Shown: positions 8,394-16,860 of the stretch, piece after piece
How positions within the stretch are numbered: the first letter of the stretch is position 1
Layout of the letters: every line of letters begins with the position of its first letter
Made by a program: the position numbers and the translations under genes
From: Micrococcales bacterium
Lineage (GTDB): Bacteria > Actinomycetota > Actinomycetes > S36-B12 > UBA10799
Length of the DNA stretch: 64,000 nt
Assembly: GCA_016703125.1 (NCBI GenBank)
Contig: JADJCR010000003.1
Location: 124,001-188,000 of the forward strand
Direction of reading: 5' to 3'
The notes under the pieces: generated by a model
What the model saw: only the letters and a program-made list of their open reading frames with translations
Database searches by the model: none
What the model was told of the DNA's origin: nothing

Positions 8394-8666
8394 ATGGCAA
8401 TCGACGTTCAGATCCCGACCATCCTGCGCACGTACACCGGCGGTGAGAAGACCGTGTCCGCTGAGGGCGCCACGCTGGCCGACCTGGTGGCCGATCTCGA
8501 CGAGAAGTTCCCTGGGATCAGGGACCGAGTCGTCGACGACGCCGGTCTGCGGCGTTTCGTCAACGTGTACCTCAACGACGAGGACGTGCGGTTCCTCGAC
8601 GGGCTGGGCACGAGCCTTTCCGACGGCGACTCGGTGACGATCCTGCCGGCAGTCGCTGGCGGCTGA
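8394..8666 (+). CDS. cysO: CysO sulfur-carrier protein (ThiS/MoaD fold)
   Basis: A 90-residue ubiquitin-fold carrier ending in the required di-glycine (AVAGG). The C-terminal thiocarboxylate donates sulfur to O-phosphoserine on CysM, and Mec+ then frees cysteine. ATG 8394 is preferred to a GTG at 8388 that overlaps the mec stop. It is followed by cysM after 1 bp. Confidence 0.93.
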   Translation: MAIDVQIPTILRTYTGGEKTVSAEGATLADLVADLDEKFPGIRDRVVDDAGLRRFVNVYLNDEDVRFLDGLGTSLSDGDSVTILPAVAGG

Positions 8667-8667
8667 C

Positions 8668-9615
8668 TTGCGCTACCCCGACCTGCTGGCCAGTGTGGGC
8701 CACACGCCCATGGTCGGCCTCCCCAGGCTGAGCCCGACACCGGATGTCCGGTTGTGGGCCAAGCTCGAGGATCTCAACCCCACCGGTTCGGTGAAGGACC
8801 GGGCGGCGCTGGCCATGATCAGGCGAGCCGAGGCCGACGGCGTGCTCACGCCCGGGGCGACGATCCTGGAGCCGACCAGCGGCAACACGGGTATCTCCCT
8901 GGCCATGGTCGCCCGGCAGCGTGGTTACCAGTTGATCTGCGTGATGCCGGAGAACACCTCCGCCGAACGCACGCAGTTGCTGCGCATCTGGGGGGCAGAG
9001 ATCGTCTACTCCCCGGCGCAGGGCGGGTCGAACGAGGCAGTGCGGGTGGCCAAGGAACTCGCGGCCAAGAACCCCGACTGGGTCATGCTCTACCAGTACG
9101 GGAACCCGGCCAACCCGCAGACTCACTACGACACAACTGGTCCGGAAATCCTCGCCGACCTGCCGGAGATCACGCACTTCGTGGCCGGGCTGGGCACCAC
9201 CGGCACCCTCATGGGCGTGGGCCGCTACCTGCGCGAACACAGGCCGGACATACAGATCGTGGCCGCTGAGCCGCGCTACGGGGAACTGGTTTACGGCCTG
9301 CGCAACCTCGACGAGGGTTTCGTTCCCGAGCTCTACGACTCCTCGGTGCTCACGGCCCGCTTCTCGGTCGGCCCGCACGACGCCCTGATGCGCACGCGGC
9401 AACTGCTGCACGAGGAGGGCATCTTCGCGGGGGTCTCGACCGGGGCGATCCTGCACGCTGCACTCGGGCTGGCGGACCGGGCCGCAGGGTCGGGGGAGAG
9501 TGCCGACATCTGCTTGATCGTGTGCGACGGCGGGTGGAAGTATCTGTCGACTGGTGCGTACGAGGGCACCCTGGAGGACGCCGAGCAGGCCATCTCGGGG
9601 CAACTGTGGGCATGA
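8668..9615 (+). CDS. cysM: CysM, O-phosphoserine sulfhydrylase / cysteine synthase
   Basis: A 315-residue PLP enzyme that makes cysteine from O-phosphoserine and CysO thiocarboxylate. K43 in NPTGSVKDR binds PLP, SGNTG at 71-75 is the substrate and cofactor loop, and GLGTTGTLMGVG binds the PLP phosphate. The start is TTG 8668, one base after the cysO stop, so translation is probably coupled. The stop overlaps the murI ATG. Assignment over plain CysK rests on the mec-cysO context. Confidence 0.92.
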   Translation: MRYPDLLASVGHTPMVGLPRLSPTPDVRLWAKLEDLNPTGSVKDRAALAMIRRAEADGVLTPGATILEPTSGNTGISLAMVARQRGYQLICVMPENTSAERTQLLRIWGAEIVYSPAQGGSNEAVRVAKELAAKNPDWVMLYQYGNPANPQTHYDTTGPEILADLPEITHFVAGLGTTGTLMGVGRYLREHRPDIQIVAAEPRYGELVYGLRNLDEGFVPELYDSSVLTARFSVGPHDALMRTRQLLHEEGIFAGVSTGAILHAALGLADRAAGSGESADICLIVCDGGWKYLSTGAYEGTLEDAEQAISGQLWA

Positions 9616-10418
9616 GCGACGCCCCGTTGGGCATTTTCGACTCCGGGGTCGGCGGTCTGACCGTCGCGCGGGCGGTCATCGACCAACTGCCGCACGAGGC
9701 TGTCATCTACGTCGGCGACACCGCCCGCGGCCCTTACGGCCCCCTGCCCCTGGCCCAGGTGCGCGCCTATGCGCTGGACATCATGGACCACCTTGTGGAA
9801 CACGGGGTGAAGGCTTTGGTCATCGCCTGCAACTCCGCGAGTGCGGCGGTGCTGCGCGACGCGCGCGAGCGGTACAGCGTGCCGGTGGTGGAGGTGATCC
9901 AGCCGGCTGTGCGGCGGGCGGTGCGGGTCACCGACAACGACCGGGTGGCGGTCATCGGGACACAGGCGACCGTCACCTCGGGGGCCTATGAGGACGCCTT
10001 CGCCGCGGCCCCGGACGTCGCGCTGCACATGCAGGCGTGCCCGAGATTCGTCGAGTTCGTCGAGGCCGGGATCACCGGCGGCCCGGAACTTCTGCGCGTG
10101 GCCCAGGAGTACCTCACGCCGCTGCGTGACGCCGGCGTCGACACGCTTGTGCTGGGCTGCACCCACTACCCGCTGCTGACCGGGGTGATCCAATGGGTCA
10201 TGGGTGACGACGTGGTGCTCGTGTCCAGTGCCGAAGAGACCGCGAAGGACGTGTACCGGACGCTCGCGGCGCACGATCTGTTGCGTGAGCCCGGGCTACC
10301 AGAACCCGAACACCGGTTCCTGGCCACGGGGGACCCGCAGGCGTTTGCCACGATGGGACGGCGGTTCCTCGGCCCCGAGGTCCGGGAGGTGCATTCTGCG
10401 GTGGAGGTGGTCTCGTGA
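9612..10418 (+). CDS. murI: Glutamate racemase
   Basis: A 268-residue enzyme that interconverts L- and D-glutamate for peptidoglycan. The two catalytic cysteines are C73 (ACNSAS) and C183 (GCTHYP); the N-terminal GIFDSGVGGLTV loop is complete. ATGA overlap with cysM and GTGA overlap with the next gene show a tight operon. In M. tuberculosis a rhomboid gene (Rv1337) lies between cysM and murI; here it is absent. Confidence 0.95.
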   Translation: MSDAPLGIFDSGVGGLTVARAVIDQLPHEAVIYVGDTARGPYGPLPLAQVRAYALDIMDHLVEHGVKALVIACNSASAAVLRDARERYSVPVVEVIQPAVRRAVRVTDNDRVAVIGTQATVTSGAYEDAFAAAPDVALHMQACPRFVEFVEAGITGGPELLRVAQEYLTPLRDAGVDTLVLGCTHYPLLTGVIQWVMGDDVVLVSSAEETAKDVYRTLAAHDLLREPGLPEPEHRFLATGDPQAFATMGRRFLGPEVREVHSAVEVVS

Positions 10419-11161
10419 AGCTGACCGTGGTGGGGTGCACCGGCTCGTTCCCGGGGCCTGACAGCCCGGCGTCCTGCTACCTGCTCGAGCACGAGGACGC
10501 GCGTATCCTGCTGGATCTCGGCAACGGGTCGCTGGGACAGTTGCAGCGGTACGCCGACATCTACGACATCGACGCGGTGTTCCTCTCGCACCTGCACGTG
10601 GACCACTGCATCGACCTCTGTTCCTATTACGTCGCGCGCAAGTACCACCCCGATGGGGCGGCTGCGCGCATCCCGGTCTTCGGCCCGAAAGGCACTGCCG
10701 ACCGCATGGCCGCGGCGTACGGGCTGCCGCTGACTCCCGGCATGCACGACGAGTTCAACTTCGTACGCCACGCACCAGACCCGACAGTGGTGGGGCCGTT
10801 CACGATCGAGACGGCGCGGGTCGCACACCCGGTGGAGGCCTACGCCATCAAGGTCACGGCCGGCGGGCGCTCGCTCGTCTACTCCGGGGACACCGGCCCC
10901 ACCGATGCGCTGGTCGAGTTGGCCCGGGGGGCGGATCTGGCGCTGTTCGAGGCGTCCTTCGTGGACTGCCCCGGAAACCCCGTGAACCTGCACATGACCG
11001 GCGGTCAGGCAGCCGATGCGGCGCGGCGGGCCGGCGTGGGTCGCCTGCTCCTGACGCACCTGGTTCCGTGGAACGACGCTGCCGTGGTGCGGGCGGAGGC
11101 GGCGGCGGGGTTCGACGGTGACTTGCAGCTGGCCAGCAGCGGCCTCCGGGTGGAGGTTTAG
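10415..11161 (+). CDS. MBL-fold hydrolase, Rv1339-type cyclic nucleotide phosphodiesterase
   Basis: A 248-residue metallo-beta-lactamase-fold enzyme. The metal motif HLHVDH is at 59-64, later histidine and aspartate ligands lie in YSGDTGPTDALVE and LLLTHLVPW, and the N-terminus reads LTVVGCTGSFPGP. The fold is RNase Z-like, but position after murI matches Rv1339, reported as an atypical class II cAMP phosphodiesterase. Whether this copy hydrolyses cAMP is inference. GTG 10415 overlaps the murI stop. Its stop overlaps the convergent DUF559-type gene by 4 bp. Confidence 0.82.
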   Translation: MKLTVVGCTGSFPGPDSPASCYLLEHEDARILLDLGNGSLGQLQRYADIYDIDAVFLSHLHVDHCIDLCSYYVARKYHPDGAAARIPVFGPKGTADRMAAAYGLPLTPGMHDEFNFVRHAPDPTVVGPFTIETARVAHPVEAYAIKVTAGGRSLVYSGDTGPTDALVELARGADLALFEASFVDCPGNPVNLHMTGGQAADAARRAGVGRLLLTHLVPWNDAAVVRAEAAAGFDGDLQLASSGLRVEV

Positions 11162-12060
11162 CCCGCCCGGCGGACGTGACGGGCCGACCTGTGGTGCAGA
11201 CGTTCCATCTCGCTGCTCGGGTCGGCAAACAGGTGCTCGACGAAGACCCGGTGGAAGCCCAGGCCGGTCTCGCGCAGATCGTCCTCGCGAAGTTTCTCGG
11301 CCGTCAGGGCCTCCAGGCCCGTGTACTTGACAGCACCGTCGATCTCGATGGCCAGACCGTCCAGCAGGATGTCCACGAAGAACTGCTTGCCCGACGCCCC
11401 TCGCCGGGGCACCCCGCAGCGGGACTCGGGGAATCCCGCCACCAGCATGTGGCCGCGGTAGAACGACTCGGCCGGGGATTCCGCGGCCGGGTCCGCCAAG
11501 CGGGTGACCGGGAGGTCGGCCCTTTCCTGCAGCAAACGCCGCACCCGCGTCCGGCACTGTTGCGAGGCCAGCGTGAACCTGTCCATGGTGCCTGCCAGAA
11601 GGGTGGCCACGGGGTCGACGACCATCAGGGCCTGCGGCAGTGGCAGATCGGCAGCTACGCCGATGGCAGCGGTGACCGGATCGACCGCCGGTCCCCACGG
11701 GGTTTCGACCGGTTCGAGCCGGCCGGCGGGTTCGATGTGGCGGTCGGGCCTGGACCTCGGTCCGGCGATCCGCGCCGGTCTTGAGGACCATGGTGCGAAC
11801 CAGGGGTTGGGCAGTTCGTGGAATGCGGCTGCGGAGTCCGCGATGGCGAAGTGGTCCCTGCGGGTGACGAGTTCAGCGGCCACCCGCTGGGCATACCGCG
11901 TGCGGTCATCACGACCTGTCTCCTGAACGTAGACCCCGCGACGCAGCCGTGACAGGGCCCCGGACTCAATGGCCTCCCGCCACTTGTGTGCCGGAAGGCC
12001 CGCAGCCAGAATCTGCGCCCTGCTGAAGGGATGGGGCCCGAGCGGATGTGGAAAGTCCAT
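11158..12060 (-). CDS. AbiEi-like N-terminal domain plus DUF559/VSR-like endonuclease-fold protein
   Basis: A 300-residue protein. Residues about 10-45 (FSRAQILAAGLPAHKWREAI, then RLRRGVYV) resemble the winged-helix N-domain of AbiEi antitoxins. Residues about 220-300 hold FFVDILLDGLAIEIDG and a following lysine, the pattern of DUF559/VSR-type PD-(D/E)XK folds. Such stand-alone genes are common in actinobacteria, lack an AbiEii partner and have no known role; none is seen here. ATG 12060 starts the conserved part. Just upstream is a four-copy repeat array. The protein could be a repeat-specific binder or nuclease (inference). Confidence 0.65.
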   Translation of the reverse strand: MDFPHPLGPHPFSRAQILAAGLPAHKWREAIESGALSRLRRGVYVQETGRDDRTRYAQRVAAELVTRRDHFAIADSAAAFHELPNPWFAPWSSRPARIAGPRSRPDRHIEPAGRLEPVETPWGPAVDPVTAAIGVAADLPLPQALMVVDPVATLLAGTMDRFTLASQQCRTRVRRLLQERADLPVTRLADPAAESPAESFYRGHMLVAGFPESRCGVPRRGASGKQFFVDILLDGLAIEIDGAVKYTGLEALTAEKLREDDLRETGLGFHRVFVEHLFADPSSEMERLHHRSARHVRRAG

Positions 12061-12130
12061 TGATCCAGGGTGGTGGCCGCAGGGCGGGTCCGGGTGTGGC
12101 GATCGGAATCTGTGGACAGCCGGTGGCGAC

Positions 12131-12268
12131 ACCACAAGTGGGCGCCGGGGGTCTGTTTCAAGATCATTTCGCCCAGTTGTGGGCCGGATTTGGGCTGGAT
12201 GTCGGAAATGACCGGCGTGCTGGGCGCCACAACTGGGCGTGGGGGCAGGCTGCGCGCCCACTTGTGGT
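12131..12268. repeat. Nested inverted-repeat array, four copies of CGCCCA(C/G)TTGTGG in alternating orientation
   Basis: Copies are CCACAAGTGGGCG (12132-12144), CGCCCAGTTGTGG (12170-12182), CCACAACTGGGCG (12227-12239) and CGCCCACTTGTGG (12255-12267). The outer pair are perfect reverse complements extendable to 14 bp, as are the inner pair over 13 bp. Outer and inner copies differ only at the centre base, and the change is compensated within each pair. The result is a possible two-tier hairpin or four-site operator between the DUF559 gene and rph. Confidence 0.75.
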
Positions 12269-12304
12269 GTGAGACGGCGGCGCACCCGTTGCCAAGTGCC
12301 TCAG

Positions 12305-12310
12305 TAAAGT
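12305..12310 (+). promoter_or_regulatory. -10 box TAAAGT for rph
   Basis: TAAAGT ends 7 nt before ATG 12318. The spacer contains CGGAG, so a leaderless start and a very short leader are both possible. Confidence 0.4.
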
Positions 12311-12317
12311 CGGAGCC

Positions 12318-13109
12318 ATGCGTACTGACGGCCGAGCTGCCGACCAACTGCGTCCGATCCGCTTCCACCGCGGCTGGCAGGACAACGGCGAGGGCTCCTG
12401 CCTGGTCGAGTTCGGCCGCACCCGCGTGCTGTGTGTGGCGTCGTTCGCCGCCGGGGTGCCGCGCTGGCGCCGCGACTCTGGCAAGGGGTGGATCACCGCG
12501 GAGTACGCGATGCTGCCCCGGTCCACGGACACTCGCGGCGCCCGGGAGTCCATCAAGGGCCGTCCCGGCGGCCGCACCCAGGAGATCTCCCGCCTGATCG
12601 GCCGGGCGCTGCGCGCGGCCATCGACGACTCGCTGCTCGGTGAGAACACCATCCAGGTGGACTGCGACGTGCTGCAGGCCGACGGGGGTACCCGCACTGC
12701 AGCGATCACCGGCGCGTACCTCGCGGTGGCAGATGCCTGCGCTTGGGCCCAGGAGAAGGGACTGATCCGCCAGTCGCCACTGCGCAACTCCGTGGCCGCG
12801 GTCAGCGTCGGGGTGGTCGACGGCGAGCCGCGCCTCGACCTGCACTACGACGACGACGTCAACGCGGACACCGACATGAACGTCGTGATGACCGGAGACG
12901 GGCGCTTCATCGAGGTGCAGGGCACGGCCGAGGGGGAGCCCTTCGAGAAGGCCACCCTGGATGCACTGCTCGACCTCGCGGTTGCCGGTTGCGCCGAACT
13001 CACGGGACTGCAGGAAAAGGCCCTGGCTACCGAGGGCCCACGCCCCGGGCGCCTGCTCGACGGCGGCCCGGCCGTGGTGAGCGACGGTGCCGCCCCGGGC
13101 GGGTCCTGA
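12318..13109 (+). CDS. rph: Ribonuclease PH
   Basis: A 263-residue 3'-5' phosphorolytic exoribonuclease that trims tRNA 3' ends. Conserved blocks are MRTDGRAADQLRPIRF, GKGWITAEYAMLPRSTDTR, GRTQEISRLIGRALRA, QVDCDVLQADGGTRTAAITG, and DTDMNVVMTGDGRFIEVQGTAEG. Full length, with a short extra tail. Its stop overlaps the rdgB ATG (TGATG), matching the Rv1340-Rv1341 order. Confidence 0.95.
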   Translation: MRTDGRAADQLRPIRFHRGWQDNGEGSCLVEFGRTRVLCVASFAAGVPRWRRDSGKGWITAEYAMLPRSTDTRGARESIKGRPGGRTQEISRLIGRALRAAIDDSLLGENTIQVDCDVLQADGGTRTAAITGAYLAVADACAWAQEKGLIRQSPLRNSVAAVSVGVVDGEPRLDLHYDDDVNADTDMNVVMTGDGRFIEVQGTAEGEPFEKATLDALLDLAVAGCAELTGLQEKALATEGPRPGRLLDGGPAVVSDGAAPGGS

Positions 13110-13723
13110 TGACGTGGGTCCTCGCCACTCGCAACCGCGGCAAACTCGCGGAACTATCGGTCATCCTCGCTGATGCCGGGTTGCACGACGAGGTCCTCGA
13201 CCTCGACGACGTGCATGTCCCCGACACCCGGGAGACCGGGGTCACCTTCGACGAGAACGCGCTGCTCAAGGCCCGGGAGGTCGTCGCCGGTACGGGGCTG
13301 CCGGCCATCGCCGACGATTCCGGGCTGGCAGTGGACGTCCTGGGGGGAGCGCCGGGCGTGTTCTCCGCGCGGTGGTGCGGGCGCCACGGTGACGATGCGG
13401 CGAACCTTCGTCTGCTGCTCGCGCAGTTGGCGGATGTACCTTCTGAACACCGCACCGCGCGGTTCGTGTGCGCGGCGGTGGCTGTCTGGCCCGACGGCCG
13501 GGAGGTGGTGGAGCGCGGGGAGCTCCACGGGACGCTGACCTTCGCCCCCCGTGGCAGCAACGGGTTCGGCTACGATCCGGTCTTCGAGGTGCAGACCCCG
13601 GCGGGACCGCGCACGACCGCTGAACTCGACGCGGAACACAAACACGCGATCAGCCACCGCGGTCGGGCGTTCCGGGCGCTGGTGACGCGTCACCTGGTCG
13701 CAGGTGCGGCGCCGCCCATTTAG
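13109..13723 (+). CDS. rdgB: Non-canonical purine NTP pyrophosphatase (RdgB/HAM1)
   Basis: A 204-residue house-cleaning enzyme that hydrolyses ITP, dITP and XTP to monophosphates. The motifs are TRNRGKLAE at the N-terminus, FDENALLKA, ADDSGLAVD, GSNGFGYDPVF and KHAISHRGRA. ATG 13109 overlaps the rph stop, so the two are co-translated. Confidence 0.95.
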   Translation: MTWVLATRNRGKLAELSVILADAGLHDEVLDLDDVHVPDTRETGVTFDENALLKAREVVAGTGLPAIADDSGLAVDVLGGAPGVFSARWCGRHGDDAANLRLLLAQLADVPSEHRTARFVCAAVAVWPDGREVVERGELHGTLTFAPRGSNGFGYDPVFEVQTPAGPRTTAELDAEHKHAISHRGRAFRALVTRHLVAGAAPPI

Positions 13724-13726
13724 GGT
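13721..13726 (+). promoter_or_regulatory. -10 box TAGGGT for the M13 peptidase gene
   Basis: TAGGGT overlaps the rdgB stop codon and ends 6 nt before ATG 13733, fitting a leaderless transcript separate from rph-rdgB. Confidence 0.45.
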
Positions 13727-13732
13727 GGCTGC

Positions 13733-15670
13733 ATGACACTCAACCTGCAATGGCAGGACCACGGCGTGCGGCCGCAGGACGACTTCTACCGGCACTGGCT
13801 GGGTCGGTGGCTCGACACCTTCGAGATCCCCGCGGACAAGGCGGAGTTCGCCTCGTTCACGGATCTGCATGACACCGCCCAGGAGCAACTCAAGGCCATC
13901 ATCGAGGACCTGTCTGCGCAGCAACCCGACCCGGGCACCAACGCCGGCCGGATCGCGCTGCTGTTCAACGCCTTCATGGACACCGACGAGATCGACCGAG
14001 TGGGACTGGATGCGATCGCGGACCTGTTCGCGCAGGTCGACGCCCTGGTCTCCACCGCCGAGTTGCCTGCCCTGTTCGGCCGGCTGGAACGGCTGGGGGT
14101 CGGCTCGCCGCTGGGCGGTGCGGTGCACCAGGACAACCGGGACTCCAGCCGCTACGTCCTGGACATGTGGCAGAGCGGGCTGGGCATGCCGGACCGCGAC
14201 TACTACCTGGAGGAGACCTTCACGTCGCAGCGGGAGGCCTACCGCGAGCACGTGGCGGCCATGCTGCAGCGCTGCGGTCTGGGTGGTGGCGAGGATGCAG
14301 ACCGCATCGTGACGCTGGAGACCAGGCTGGCGCAGGGCCATTGGACCCAGGTCGCCAACCGCGATCCGGTGCGGACCTACAACCAGTACCGGCTCGGGGA
14401 GTTGAGCGACCTGACGCCGGGCTACGACTGGGGTGCCTACCTCGACGCCATCGGCGTGACGGGTCGCATCGAGACCCTGAACATCGCACAGCCCGACTAC
14501 GCCCAGGCCTGTGCGCGCTTGCTCGATGAGGTCGACCTGGCCGATTGGCGGCCCTACCTGCGCTGGCGGATCCTGAACTCGTTCACCGGGCTGCTGTCCG
14601 AGGAAACGGTCCAGGCCTCGTTCGAGTTCTACGGCAAGGTCCTGCGGGGGGTTCCGCAGATGCGGCCCCGCTGGAAGCGCGGAGTGGACCTGGTGGAAGG
14701 CATGGTCGGCGAGGCGCTCGGCCAGGAGTACGTGGGCCGCCACTTCCCGCCGGAGAACAAGGCCCGCATGGTCGAACTGGTGGACAACCTGCTGGCGGCG
14801 TTCGAGGTGTCCATCGATGGCCTGGCCTGGATGACGGAGCAGACGAAGCAGGAGGCCCACGCCAAACTCAAGCGCTTCACGGCCAAGATCGGCTACCCGG
14901 AGGTCTGGAAGGACTACTCCGACATGGACTTGGTGCCCGGGCAGTTGATTGCGTCGGTACGGGCGGCCCGGGAGTGGCACCACGACTACGAGGTGAACAA
15001 GCTCGGCGGCCCGGTCGACCGCCACGAGTGGCACATGAACCCGCAGACGGTCAACGCCTACTACAACCCCGAGATGAACGAGATCGTCTTCCCGGCAGCG
15101 ATACTGCAGCCGCCGTTCTTCACCATGGCCGCCGACGACGCCGTCAACTACGGCGCCATCGGGGCGGTCATCGGCCACGAGATCTCGCACGGCTTTGACG
15201 ACCAGGGCTCGCAGTTCGACGGGGACGGCAACCTGCGCAACTGGTGGACCGACGCCGACGACGAGGCGTTCTCCGACCGCACCCGGGCGCTCATCGACCA
15301 GTACGCAGCGTACGAACCGGTCGATGGTCACACACTCAACGGTGAGTTGACGCTGGGGGAGAACATCGCCGACGTGTCGGGGCTTGCCGTTGCGTACCGG
15401 GCCTACCAACTCTCGCTGGGTGGGCGACCCGCGCCGGTCGTTGACGGGCTGACGGGGCAGCAGCGGTTCTTCGTCGGCTTCACCCACGTATGGCGGGCCA
15501 AGACCCGTCCGGAGGAGACTGTCCGCCGGATCACGATCGACCCGCATTCCCCGCCCGAGTACCGGGTGTTCGGGACGCTGGTCAACACCGACGCCTTCTT
15601 CGACGCCTTCGATGTCAAACTCGGCGACGGCATGTGGCGCGAACCCTCCGACCGTGTGCGGATCTGGTGA
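13733..15670 (+). CDS. M13-family zinc metallopeptidase (neprilysin/PepO-like)
   Basis: A 645-residue endopeptidase. The zinc motif H482-E-I-S-H486 lies in GAVIGHEISHGFDDQG, the third ligand is E543 in GENIADVSG, and the substrate-binding NAYYNPEMNEIVFPA precedes them. There is no signal peptide or membrane anchor, so it is probably cytosolic, like bacterial PepO. Length is typical. Its stop overlaps the GTG of the YihY gene. It probably cleaves short peptides. Confidence 0.9.
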   Translation: MTLNLQWQDHGVRPQDDFYRHWLGRWLDTFEIPADKAEFASFTDLHDTAQEQLKAIIEDLSAQQPDPGTNAGRIALLFNAFMDTDEIDRVGLDAIADLFAQVDALVSTAELPALFGRLERLGVGSPLGGAVHQDNRDSSRYVLDMWQSGLGMPDRDYYLEETFTSQREAYREHVAAMLQRCGLGGGEDADRIVTLETRLAQGHWTQVANRDPVRTYNQYRLGELSDLTPGYDWGAYLDAIGVTGRIETLNIAQPDYAQACARLLDEVDLADWRPYLRWRILNSFTGLLSEETVQASFEFYGKVLRGVPQMRPRWKRGVDLVEGMVGEALGQEYVGRHFPPENKARMVELVDNLLAAFEVSIDGLAWMTEQTKQEAHAKLKRFTAKIGYPEVWKDYSDMDLVPGQLIASVRAAREWHHDYEVNKLGGPVDRHEWHMNPQTVNAYYNPEMNEIVFPAAILQPPFFTMAADDAVNYGAIGAVIGHEISHGFDDQGSQFDGDGNLRNWWTDADDEAFSDRTRALIDQYAAYEPVDGHTLNGELTLGENIADVSGLAVAYRAYQLSLGGRPAPVVDGLTGQQRFFVGFTHVWRAKTRPEETVRRITIDPHSPPEYRVFGTLVNTDAFFDAFDVKLGDGMWREPSDRVRIW

Positions 15671-16824
15671 GCGAGGACGACGACGCGTTCTACGAGCCGT
15701 GGCGCGACCCCGACCGGGACTACGCGGCCACGCCGCCCCCCACCTCCCACACCGGCGCCGCCGGCCGTGTGGAGAACGTGGTCCTGGGGGTCGGGCGGCT
15801 GGTGGACAGGGCGCAGTCCCGGTTCGCGCCGGTGGCCTTCGGGTACGCGGTCTTCAAGAAGTACGCCGACGACGAGGGCAGCCGGCTGGCGGCGCTGCTG
15901 GCCTACTACTTCTTCCTGAGCATCTTCCCGCTGGCCATCGGTGGTTATGCCATCCTGCGCACCATCGCGGACAACAACCCCGACCTCATCAACCAGCTGG
16001 TCGAGCAGGTCGTGCCACCGGAGTACCAGGAGCAGATCATTGCCTCCTACGACACGCTGCCCAGCGGCGGGGCGGCGCTGGCGATCGCGCTCATCGGTCT
16101 TCTCATCGCCGGTACCGGGGGCGCATTCGCGCTCTATGCCATGGTCAACCAGGTCTTCTGCGTGCCGTACCGCTTCCGTTACGGTTTCGGCCCACGTTAC
16201 CTGCGGGTCCTGCTGACGCTGCTGCTCATCGGGATCGGGGTGGTCGTCATCGCCGGCACATCCCTGCTGATCGGGCAGTACGTCCCCGGCAGCTTGCAGG
16301 GACTGGCCAGTTCGGTGATCACGTTCGCGGTGGTGGCGGGGATTCTGTTCGCCGCGCCCAAGATCCTGACACGTCGGCACGTGCACTCCGCGGAAGTCGT
16401 CGTCGGGGCTGTGGCCGGTGCGCTCGTGTTTACCGCGATCCTGGCGCTGGCCGGCTTCATCACCGGCCGGACGCTCGCCAATTCCTCGGCCATATACGGC
16501 GCGATGACGACGGTGGTGGCCTTCATCTCGGTGCTGTTCCTGGCGTCCAACGCGATCGTCTTCTGCTACGAGGCCTCCGTGGTCTGGGCGTGGCGCCTGT
16601 GGCCGCGCGGCGTCGACATCAACAACCTGTTCCCAGCAGACGAGCGGGCGTACGCATTGTTGTCGCTGATGGACGAGCGGATGCCCTCGCAGCGCAACGG
16701 CATCTACTTCGACGCCCACGGGCATGAGGACGACCGGCGGCCGGAGCTGGAGGCGTTGATGCGCCGCCCGGAGGGTGTGCCGCGATCACCGTACGACGTG
16801 CCGCCGGACGATTCCGAGGGGTAA
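15667..16824 (+). CDS. YihY/BrkB (UPF0761) family inner-membrane protein
   Basis: A 385-residue polytopic membrane protein. After about 60 polar residues come FKKYADDEGSRLAALLAYYFFLSIFPL, the typical YihY entry helix, and about six hydrophobic segments to residue about 310 (including ALAIALIGLLIAGTGGAFAL and TLLLIGIGVVVIAGTSLLI). The C-terminus is acidic and soluble. The family was once called RNase BN by mistake; its role is unknown. GTG 15667 overlaps the peptidase stop. Confidence 0.88.
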   Translation: MSEDDDAFYEPWRDPDRDYAATPPPTSHTGAAGRVENVVLGVGRLVDRAQSRFAPVAFGYAVFKKYADDEGSRLAALLAYYFFLSIFPLAIGGYAILRTIADNNPDLINQLVEQVVPPEYQEQIIASYDTLPSGGAALAIALIGLLIAGTGGAFALYAMVNQVFCVPYRFRYGFGPRYLRVLLTLLLIGIGVVVIAGTSLLIGQYVPGSLQGLASSVITFAVVAGILFAAPKILTRRHVHSAEVVVGAVAGALVFTAILALAGFITGRTLANSSAIYGAMTTVVAFISVLFLASNAIVFCYEASVVWAWRLWPRGVDINNLFPADERAYALLSLMDERMPSQRNGIYFDAHGHEDDRRPELEALMRRPEGVPRSPYDVPPDDSEG

Positions 16825-16860
16825 CCGCAGCCGTCGCAGCGGCGCGCCCGAAGCAGGGCG

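Noticed and set aside
11158..12060. A complete AbiE toxin-antitoxin pair
   Set aside because: No AbiEii nucleotidyltransferase gene is next to it; the flanking genes are the MBL phosphodiesterase and rph.
13154..15547. A 797-codon open frame on the minus strand opposite the M13 peptidase gene
   Set aside because: It is the mirror of a complete gene with intact zinc motifs; its composition is that of antisense high-GC DNA and it matches no family I know.
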